From the NCBI GenBank assembly GCA_029532415.1, contig JAQOTA010000060.1, forward strand, positions 4,402,001 to 4,466,000: a stretch of DNA of 64,000 nt. The letters are read 5' to 3'. Both the position numbers and the translations under genes were made by a program. This document shows, piece by piece, positions 56,423 through 64,000 of this stretch. Origin of the DNA: Marasmius tenuissimus. Lineage: Eukaryota > Basidiomycota > Agaricomycetes > Agaricales > Marasmiaceae. The notes under the pieces were generated by a model. That model ran no database searches and was not told where the DNA came from. It saw only the letters and a program-made list of their open reading frames with translations. The stretch's first letter is position 1; each line of letters starts with the position of its first letter.

Positions 56423-59400
56423 ATGTCCGATGGACAAACCATGGCTCAGGATCCTACATTGCGACAACATGCTCGAGGAGGTAATCTATTCAACCACCTG
56501 TCAACTCCTGTTCGTAATGTCAATCACCCGGATGATGGTACACCTATGGCAAAGGGCCCTTCGGAAACTGGACGTGGTGTATCCTTTGACATGTATGATC
56601 TCCCTTACATAGACTTGGCCGAGAACTTGTTTGGATCAGAAGGTTTGTCACGCCATCGTCGAAAACAATTCAACCAATCTCTTCATTGGAATCAAGAAGT
56701 GATCCCAAAAATTATACCATCATATACGAAAGTTCTTTACAAGACAAACCACTTCACAAAACCACCAGCAATTTCAAATTTGACTTGCACATGCACAAGT
56801 CAACCAAAGCAATTGTCCATAACTGTTGTGAGATGGGACAGTATGTGATAGATGCATACAATCATTTCAATAGTACTTACAGTAACCCAGCTCTAGATCA
56901 TTTAAACCTCCGCATTTGTAAATGCTGGAGTGCAGCAGAGCAGTTGGTGCAACTTGGCCTGTTCCCATGTGCTCCATTACATCCATCACTCGCTGTAGAG
57001 ATGAAGTTACTAGAATTTGTGACAGGGCTATTTGTGCGAGTAGCACCCAATCAGATGGCCTTTTGTGGTGCATTGGAGGAGTTCCTGGCCAATCGGGGAT
57101 ACCATCTGGCTGGCGAGGTATGTAGCAAATAGCAGAGTGGATTCATATTGAGACATCTATTTTAGGATCCACTTAGACGTAGATTCTCCAATGCACTGGA
57201 ATGGTATAATGCCATGCAGGACATGGTTAATGTTCAACTTGATGAACAGGTGACAAGTCAGCGACCAGGGCATGCAGAACAAAAAAGCAGCACCGAGCAC
57301 TTGGATGATGTTTCTGAGGCACCAACAGGATCTGAGAATAATGGCGAGCGTGTTAAACGGCCACGAGATGGCAACACTGAGCCACTGACAAGGCCGAGTG
57401 ACTATCTACGCTCAAGATGTCCATTATGCTTTGGTGGCAAGTTTCCAGTTCAAGATGGGTGCGTGAATTGCTCAATTCACTGACTATTTTTCAATTCAAA
57501 CTTCTGTATAGCCTTGATGCTATTGTTTGCCTGGATGCTTGTTTTACGCAAAAGCACAACAAGCAAGAACGCGATCCCGAACGGTTCTTTCCGAAGTCAG
57601 TGTTTGTTCCCGAGGAGAAGCTTGAAGCAGCCGAGGAATATGTTGAAAGGCTTCGTCCAAGTCACCCAAAGTGTAGTAGTCAAAAGAACTCGGCAGAGAC
57701 CAACAGTGATGAAGGCCTCCGTGTTCCTGGAGCAGTGCTAGATGACTGCCAGGCAAGCTTCACAGCTGCAGACGAGCGACGGGAAAAGGGAAGTACGAAG
57801 TATTTCGACTGCACTGCATTGATGGGACTTCTGTGTTGTCATGATCGGGTTCTCTGGCTGGCCAACATGAAGTCAGTGGGAGAGAAGCAGTTCTATGTTA
57901 TCGCACTCCTGGACTTGCTATTTGAGTACCTTCCTTTGGACTTCATAGTTGGTGTACTCTATGATATTGGGTGTACACTTCACAGAAGCTGTATGAGGCA
58001 TGGCTTCCTGGAGAAGTACATTGATCGGATTGCATTTGGGGTGTCGGTGTTTCATGCCTTTGGGCATGAGTGGGCTTGCCAGCTCATATATCATCCCCGA
58101 AAGGCAGTGGGGTTTGGACTTAGTGATGGAGAGGGAGCAGAACAGTTTTGGCACTCAATCAGCAAGCTAATTCCCTATCTACGAGTTGCTGGAGTGAGTC
58201 AGACTTCCATATATTTCAAGGCAACACTAATTTCTTTATAGTACCACTGGCGGCTTTACACTCTTGATCGACAAGTGCAGTTCCTGGACCAATCAAGCCT
58301 TGAGCAGCTCGGAAATTGGCTTGAACGAAAACGAGAGAGTGCAATGCTGCGACTTCATAAAGCGGAACTGGAGTTAGAGAGCATATCAATTGAGGATGAA
58401 TATTTGCGAAGTCAGTGGGAGGCCCAGGTTACTGCTCAGACCAAAATACCACCAGGTAAGTGTTCATTTGTTTGGCATAATAATAATGGAGGGCTAACTT
58501 GTACCAGGACAGCCATTAGCCAAAGTCAAGGATATTGTTGATAAGGTTGTAAGGCTTGAGAAGGCAAAGGGGCTGCTGGAACATCAACAAAAACAGCTGG
58601 AGGAGACAATCATGAATGTTACATCTGATCGGGTAGATGTGGCAATGGCTGAAGATGAGCTGCCAGAGATTGAGGCAAAGCTTAATAAGGTCAAGGAGGA
58701 CCTGAGCAGCAAGCGACATCTCCTGGGGGTGGATGATGAACAGCATGTTCGCCATCTATCCCAGAGTCCATATCTTGAGGCTCGGCTGAAAGCAGCAGCA
58801 TACAAGCAGCGACTACTGGAAAAGTTGAGAGCACGGAAGTTTGAACGAGACCGGCTAGAACGCTCACATCGTATTAGTCATGGCGGTAAGACAAATAAGC
58901 TATTTCCTTCAACACTTTCTCATTTGATTGATTATAGAGTCAAGGCTTCACAATCAGATTGAAGAGGGTGTCAAGAAGCGGGAGCCATCAATACAAAAAC
59001 TTGCCAAGCAGTATAACAAAACAGTGCAGTACATGACCACATTGAAGAAGCATCGTCGTTGTCCTGCAAATGCAATTCCACCCCCAGAGATTCAGATATC
59101 TGACTTGTTCAAGTTGGATGTGGATGATGTTATCTGGCAGAATATTGGGCTGGGAGATGATGATGATGTAGTGCCCCCCCCATGGATGGCAGATGAAGAT
59201 GTGCGGAAAGGAATCCGCAGCCTACTGGAGAAAGATAGGTGTCAAGAAGGGATTACACGGCTACAGCATGAGCGTAACTCAATTCAGACATGGTTTGCTG
59301 AAGAGTGGAAGGCTGTCACACAAGCCATCACGAAGTGTGGTGAGTCTCATAGACTTTGGAATGGATATTTGGCTCAACAGATGTTCAGGTCAGGATGACA

Positions 59401-59759
59401 TCAGTTACCTGCTTAAAGCACGGAAGCAAAAGTTGTTACAATTGTGTGCAACTTGGCAAAATGCACTTGGCTTGCTGCGTGCATCAGAGGATACAAAACC
59501 ATGGGGCCCAACAGAGGAAGAGATCCAGGGAGTCAGGCATAACATAGGGGCCACAATCACAAAAAATATGGAAACAATCCCAGTCAGTATAACATTTGAT
59601 TTGACTCAGGAAGTAGGTGGGCAAGACACAGAGGACTCAGATATAGACTCAGATGATGAGGCCTATGATCTGGGGTTTGAGGATGAGGCGGATATGGGTA
59701 TTACTGAGTATCTTGATGCTCTTCAATTAGAGGATAGTTCTGGAAGTAGCAGTGACTAG
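56423..59759 (+). CDS. KDZ transposase, eight exons, 992 aa, intact
   Basis: Exons: 56423-56840, 56897-57117, 57166-57458, 57512-58193, 58242-58455, 58508-58885, 58938-59339, 59389-59759; 2979 nt in frame with no internal stop. The N-terminus has a Cys cluster (CTCTSQ, then ICKCWSAAEQLVQLGLFPCAP), the KDZ-type zinc-binding part. Core: IVCLDACFTQKHN (first Asp, about 57530), VLYDIGCTLHRSCMRHG (second Asp, about 57960), then HAFGHEWACQL and GLSDGEGAEQFWHSISKL (Glu, about 58130). The C-terminal third is coiled-coil rich (LEKAKGLLEHQQKQLEET; RLEAR/KR-rich), ending in an acidic tail (DSDIDSDDEAYD...SSGSSSD). It would cut and join the element ends with a DDE-type RNase H fold. The start is the first Met in the conserved frame; an upstream Met at 56261 is possible. 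Confidence 0.9.
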
Positions 59760-59809
59760 TGTATACCCTTCAATATTGACAAATCCTGCAAGTTATTATA
59801 AAGCCAGAC

Positions 59810-60080
59810 ATATCCACATTGGAGGATCTGGATATATCCATTATTGTAAATCCAGATATATCCAACAATTGAACCTGGATATATCCAGATCACACAGCTG
59901 GATATATCTATTATTGTGGGCCTGGATATGTCCAGAATTAGTGGAACTGGATATATCCAGGATAAGTGAAATCAGACATATCCAGGACAAGTGAAACTGG
60001 ATATATCCACAATGGTGAAGCTGGATATGTCCACAATGGCAGGGTTGGATATATCTGGTATATTGAGGTTGGATATAATC
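59810..60080. repeat. Right subterminal array of 12-bp palindromes
   Basis: About 13 copies of the same (T)GGATATATCC(A) motif and its TATGTCC/CATATCC variants begin 50 bp after the transposase stop, spaced roughly 20-24 bp. Further copies lie at 61830-61950 next to the right TIR. The 60415-61692 insertion separates the two right-hand clusters, so they were once one array. Confidence 0.88.
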
Positions 60081-60408
60081 AGATTGCCCTGAGCTTAACT
60101 TCACCAATACCCAACAGACTTTGTGTTCAGAAGGCTGTAGAAGACAGTCATATGGATAGACAAACATTATAAAAGACAGAAATTGGGTGGAAGCTTCAGG
60201 ATCAGGGCATGAGTAGGCAGCCAAGTATCAGTGAAGCAAACCTTAATGACTATTCACATTAATCCGACTCAAAGTCAGGGTGCAAGGGAACAGTGTGCTA
60301 AATGAGCTTTCCTATGTGACTGATTCTAGTAGTGATATTCAGGGTAGAGTATGTCATGTGAAGTACTTTTCCTTGGTACTAAAGTACATATCACAGTAAA
60401 TATGATAG

Positions 60409-61698
60409 TAAATATATGGCACAAATAGTGGGTAAAAATTATTGCGGACTACTCACCTCTGGACTTTATTTCCAGCGGACTTTCAACAAGTGGACTTTGC
60501 CTCATATGGTCAGGTTTTAATGAGTTTTGAGCGGATTTTCCAAGGACTTGAGGGGATTTATCTTGATTTGAGCTGGCTGCTACACAATTTGAGTCCAAGG
60601 GAGAGTGATATGATTGGCTGGAGCCTGACTCGGCAAGGGCGGCCCAGGAGTGCTGCAGCCCGCCGCCATCCGAGGTTCTCACGAGCCACACATGGCCAAC
60701 TGCCACTGTCGGTTCGTTCCTCTGACAGCCTCTCGTTGCTCGCTCAATGCTCTATCTCTTCCCTCGGTCACAATATAAACCCAATCTCCTGCCCTAATTC
60801 TTAGCTCTACACACTATTTCACTCACACTAGACGCGCACCCACACACGGCGGGATTTTTGATGTCAACTCATGCTTTGTAGTGTGATGTCAACATGGTTG
60901 TCAACTTGTTTTCCACTTGTTTTTTGGTGAGGTTTACCCTGGTCCCATTCAATTTCTGAGTGGAGAATGAGTTGACAACCATGTTGACATCACACTACAA
61001 AGCGCGAGTTGACATCGAAAATCCCGCCGTGACATGTAATATTAGACATACTTTGCCACAACGCCAAATTCCAATCTAATTGACTGTTCAAATGAATATA
61101 CAAGGTTCTGAAATTCCTCACCCCTCTCACTCAAAGGTCAAGATTTTCATGCAATGAGATTAAAAATGATTCAAAGTCACACGGTGCGAAGGGAGCCCAC
61201 CCACCAGGTGACGCGATGGTCGAGGTCTGCTCACCAGCCCGACCTTCAGCTTGTTTCGTGTTCCTCCCGCAATCCCTTGATCTCAGGAAACTTTGGGCGA
61301 CACGGTATATTAGTTTTTTTAGTCAAGACCCAATGGTACCTACCGTCACCAATGCTGCCGTTATGCTTATCCTCTCATGCAAGAAATGAAAGGCAACCGT
61401 CAGTGCTTCAGCGACTGTATGTGGCCCATGAGAACTTCGGATGGCGGGCCGCGGTACTCCTGGGCCGCCCTTGCCGAGTCAGGCTCCAGCCAATCATATC
61501 ACTCTCCCTTGGACTCAAATTGTGCAGCAGCCGACTCAAATCAAGATAAATCCCCTCAAGTCCTTGGAAAATCCGCTCAAAACTCATTAAAACCTGACCA
61601 TATGAGGCAAAGTCCACTTGTTGAAAGTCCGCTGGAAATAAAGTCCAGAGGTGAGTAGTCCGCAATAATTTTTACCCACTATTTGTGCCATATAAATA
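60409..61698. mobile_element. Long-TIR (fold-back) element, TSD TAAATA
   Basis: The element body is 60415-61692 (1278 bp), starting TATGGCACAAATAGTGGG and ending with its complement. Its inverted arms, 60415-60685 and 61423-61692, are about 270 bp and closely similar. It is flanked by TAAATA (60409-60414 and 61693-61698). The arms contain a matching 70-80 codon frame in each copy, probably chance or a gene relic. It is inserted in the right subterminal array of the KDZ element and carries the MITE 60845-61031. No transposase; superfamily not assigned. Confidence 0.85.
60842..61034. mobile_element. 187-bp MITE of the CACGGCGGG family, TSD ACA
   Basis: Body 60845-61031. It starts CACGGCGGGATTTTTGATGTC and ends with the complement of nearly the same sequence. 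About 75-bp arms contain GTCAAC repeats, and it folds almost completely on itself. ACA on both sides (60842-60844 and 61032-61034) is a likely 3-bp TSD. Same ends as 17893-18867, where the internal motif is GTCCA instead of GTCAA. Confidence 0.85.
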
Positions 61699-61939
61699 CA
61701 GTCGTGTGTGTGGTTTGAAAATGGTGAGAGTAGAGGTTATGAGTACATGGTACTCTTCAACCATTTGAATGGGTATGTTAGTCTATATCAATCAAGAAGG
61801 ATACAGAACTGCTGCACATTCAACAAACTGGGATATATTTGTGTGTTGTTGCCCTGGATATATCTATAGAGACCCCTGTCACCCCCATGGTCACACATAC
61901 TTTGAGTGGATATATCTGTGGACAAGCTGGATAATGTCT

Positions 61940-62011
61940 GGATATATTCACCTGTTAGGTAGCATAATCTGAGTGGAGCAATGCTACCTAACTTGGTCCC
62001 AGATAGGGCTG
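61940..62011 (-). repeat. KDZ right terminal inverted repeat
   Basis: Complement of 50821-50892; reads outward to AGGGCTG at 62011, followed by ACTGGGG and the 10-bp direct repeat. The high identity of the two ends argues for a recent insertion. Confidence 0.93.
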
Positions 62012-62018
62012 ACTGGGG

Positions 62019-62462
62019 TGAAGTAGGCAACCAGGGCGTCGCGGAAGTCCTTCCATGTCTTCAACCAGCTATCGTCTTCTTCAACAATCAGTTTTCGTTG
62101 TAGATCTGCCCAGTTGGTAGTGACATCATTTGTGCCGCCAACAACCATAGAGAGAGTGTATATGATTCGCCCTTTGTCTGTGTTAATCTTCTTTCCTTTG
62201 AAGTAGAGGACTAATGTGTTTCTCAGTTTGTGAATTTGTCTATGTTTCCTGATATCCTCTCTGTTGCCGTGGAGGTATTTTTGCTGGCATGGGCGATGCT
62301 CTGGATCCATAGGAGTAGTGTCTGGAACAGAGCCCATAGGAGTTGCCAGCAATTGGCATGTTCTGGGTCAGGTGAGAAGAGGTTTTGTTGTTCGTTGGTT
62401 AGGTGTGCAGTGACGGGGTCTTCGATAGGTTGGGGTTGTGGGTTCTCGGCGTTATTGCTCAT
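62019..62462 (-). pseudogene. Gypsy gag, 5' part
   Basis: Start ATG 62462 (MSNNAENPQPQPIED...LTNEQQ). A frameshift near 62350-62300 leads into the frame KLRNTLVLYFKGKKINTDKGRIIYTLS...ADLQRKL..DDSWLKTWKDFRDALVAYF, the usual capsid-like gag order. The frame runs into the KDZ element at about 62019. Joined across the insertion, the sequence DALVAYF continues with KYSSTKDELQ without a frame break, which defines the insertion site. Confidence 0.88.
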
Positions 62463-62861
62463 GATGTACGAGGTTTCTGGGTACGGGTGTGGTGTTGTTC
62501 GTGTGGTATAGTAAAAGGTAGTCTAAACTCCACTACTAAACTGATCGAGATCTTATATTTTTGATTTTAGACCAGCTCTTCGTCTTCTTCTTCGCCAGCT
62601 ACCTCACTCAGGTAGTTGCGGGTTGTATCATAGGGGTAAACTCAGCAAGACCAACAGTATACCCGGTAGTATACGTGGAATTTTCCAATCACCGGCAGAA
62701 GGGGAAAGATGATGAGAGAAGAAAAGGATAAGGGTGTGGAAGGTTTATGAAATATGTAGGATCAAAGTTTTGGGATAGGGGAAAGGATGTAGTATGAAAG
62801 ATCAAGGGTTTGGGGTAGGAGAACGTGCAACGGTCAAGAGGATAGAGAAGTCTTGAGCTAA

Positions 62862-63228
62862 TGTCAGCAATCACCAGTTCTGACCTGGTGACATGTTGCA
62901 CTAAGCTTTCAGACAACAAAGAATGAGGCAAAGAATAGAGAACTCAATACTGGTGAGGTATAAACCAGCTCAAGACTGGGGAATACATGCAGAGTATCTA
63001 CTTCTTATATACTACCTGGAGGACTGCAGCGTGTGTCTACAGTGAGGTATGACATCGTGAATCAGTATCTGAAACAGGACCGACATGTGTCTACAGCATG
63101 CGGGTCCCTTCATGTATCTATCATGTATCCATATGATAAGATACGAGTCATGTGAGGGATAAGATATAGATAAGATGGAAAAGGATAAGATAAGGAGAAA
63201 AGATAAGATAGAAGGGAAATTCATGACA
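62862..63228 (-). repeat. Gypsy 5' LTR
   Basis: 367 bp, read on the minus strand from TGTCATGAA (63228) to TGCTGACA (62862). It has a TATATAAG-type box near 63010 on the minus strand and U3 runs rich in TTATC. Collinear with 45932-46298 and with the solo LTR 3820-4161. The sequence just inside it (TTAGCTCAAGAC) does not look like a usual tRNA-complementary primer site beginning TGG, so the priming mode is unclear. Confidence 0.9.
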
Positions 63229-63485
63229 CCCCTAGGCTGCTGTTAGCAATGAGCGCCCCTAGGCCGCTGTCATTGGGTAGCTAGGCTAGACCTGCATGTT
63301 GCCATTGACCTCTTAATTGGGTGCTTGATCTATGGCATTGATGTATGTCCTTCGACGACATCGGATCTCAAGGATCCAATACTCCTTGTTGAGCATAGCG
63401 CCTTGATGGCTGCTCCCTGTGTTGATTAGACGCATGCTGATGCTGTCTTTTCTAGATCCAACACCAAACCTAACATCTTACTACC
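63229..63485. other. Leader of a second copia-like element
   Basis: Between the gypsy 5' LTR and the next gag start. It contains two copies of CCCCTAGGC(T/C)GCTGT (near 63232 and 63265). Probably 5' untranslated sequence of the copia element whose gag starts at 63486; its own LTR is not visible in the window. Confidence 0.4.
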
Positions 63486-64000
63486 ATGTTTGACGTTAAG
63501 AAATTCTTCTCCGATCGCTTCGACGGCACTGGTTTCCGCCAGACCTATCACGGCAAAATGGAAGCTGTTACTAAGGCTCAAGGCCTTTATCGTCACCTTA
63601 CTGGTGCAGCTAAGAAGCCAACGTACTCTCTGGGGGACATCATTCCAACCATTACGGTCACTCCTTCCCCTGGTGCGGCAGCTACGCCTGCAGTTGCACC
63701 TGCTGATTCCGATGAGGAGCCTGATTGGGCAGATCCTACTGAAGCCCAGATCATGGCGTATAACACCGCGCTGGAAGCATGGAGAAAGACCTCCAGCTGA
63801 TGGGTATCATTCAGTTGACCTCTACAAAGGAAGTCTTTGAACCTCTCAAGGACATGGACGCTGCCAAAGCCTGGTCCACCATCGTCACCACCTATGTTGA
63901 ACCACCTTGTCTGCCATTTATGGCAACTTCGTCAAGCTGGTATCCTTCAGGCTAACCACCAGCCATCCCCAGGCTGGCATCGCCAAGTTCAAACATTACA
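63486..64000 (+). pseudogene. Copia gag (second element), 5' part, frameshifted
   Basis: ATG 63486 opens MFDVKKFFSDRFDGTGFRQTY, followed by GKMEAVTKAQGLYRHLTGAA, a Pro/Ala-rich spacer and DPTEAQIMAYNTALEAW, the copia gag pattern. The frame stops at 63800. The +1 frame from about 63778 continues with EKDLQLMGIIQLTSTKEVF and KDMDAAKAWSTIVTTY, clearly the next part of the same gag, so a one-base indel lies near 63778-63790. It runs off the window. It is not the same family as the gag at 42216. Confidence 0.75.

Larger units (their letters stand above)
50813..62018 (+). mobile_element. KDZ-superfamily DNA transposon, apparently autonomous
   Basis: An 11,206-bp element in gypsy gag. A 10-bp direct repeat TGAAGTAGGC flanks it (50803-50812 and 62019-62028); keeping one copy makes gag contiguous. 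Long inverted repeats start a few bases inside (50821-50892 and 61940-62011, CAGCCCTATCTGGGACC...). Subterminal arrays of TGGATATATCCA-type palindromes lie inside both ends. It encodes a KDZ transposase (56423-59759, plus) and minus-strand ORFs at 53311-52054, 54969-54487 and 55945-55320. Related Zisupton elements make 8-bp TSDs, so the true TSD may be 8 bp within the 10-bp match. It has itself received the element at 60415-61692. Confidence 0.92.
45932..63228 (-). mobile_element. Ty3/gypsy chromodomain retrotransposon, with 11.2-kb KDZ insert
   Basis: A minus-strand element: 5' LTR 62862-63228, gag 62462-62019 plus 50802-50279, protease 49823-49380, RT/RNase H 49367-47808, integrase about 47798-46541, chromodomain 46537-46425, polypurine tract near 46303, 3' LTR 45932-46298. 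Without the KDZ insertion it would be about 6.1 kb, normal for this group. The order of integrase after RT and the C-terminal chromodomain place it in the chromovirus branch. gag and pol carry several stops and frameshifts, so it is non-autonomous now. The KDZ element entered after this copy was in place. Confidence 0.93.

Noticed and set aside
60449..61665. Two near-identical 85-93-codon ORFs in opposite orientation
   Set aside because: They are the same sequence read from the two arms of the inverted-repeat element, not separate genes.

Overview
The window looks like a transposon-rich region of a basidiomycete (Agaricomycete) nuclear genome. The reasons are short GT-AG introns of about 50 nt, a chromodomain-type Ty3/gypsy element, copia relics, a hAT transposase relic, an apparently intact KDZ (Kyakuja-Dileera-Zisupton) transposase gene, relics of KDZ-associated cysteine-cluster and TET/JBP-like dioxygenase genes, and a lineage-specific multi-pass membrane-protein family. 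No species can be named from the sequence alone.

Layout. 1-4.7 kb: an old gene remnant, a small hAT-type MITE with an 8-bp target duplication (TSD), and a membrane-protein pseudogene split by two solo LTRs. 4.8-9.0 kb: a decayed hAT transposase on the minus strand. 9-14.5 kb: almost no recognisable coding. 14.5-31.7 kb: two multi-exon membrane-protein genes (14499-16074 and 23449-25026) plus two exon-scale relics of the same family, separated by MITEs, LTR pieces and a large inverted repeat. 31.8-33.6 kb: a degenerate repeat field and a broken gene that weakly resembles EME1. 33.8-42 kb: a possible tRNA-derived SINE, KDZ-associated and TET/JBP-like pseudogenes, and an LRR-like fragment. 42-45.9 kb: a copia relic lacking RT/RNase H, then a truncated LTR. 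45.9-63.2 kb: a minus-strand Ty3/gypsy element. 63.5 kb to the end: the gag start of another copia element.

The most notable structure is a four-level nest. The gypsy gag gene (open at 62019-62462 and 50279-50802) is split by an 11.2-kb KDZ transposon at 50813-62018. That transposon is flanked by a 10-bp direct repeat whose collapse to one copy makes gag contiguous again. It carries about 70-bp terminal inverted repeats, dense subterminal arrays of a 12-bp palindrome (TGGATATATCCA), a transposase gene reconstructed as eight exons, 992 codons with no stop and the D/D/E residues, and three further minus-strand ORFs. Inside it sits a 1.28-kb long-TIR element (TSD TAAATA), and inside that a 187-bp MITE (3-bp TSD).

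Most element ORFs are broken by in-frame TGA where CGA (Arg) is expected, and by Asp-to-Asn changes, all explicable as C-to-T at CpG. The KDZ transposase lacks this signature and is probably the youngest autonomous element here. All calls rest on reading the sequence; no database search was run. Exon borders are inferred from splice signals and reading-frame continuity.
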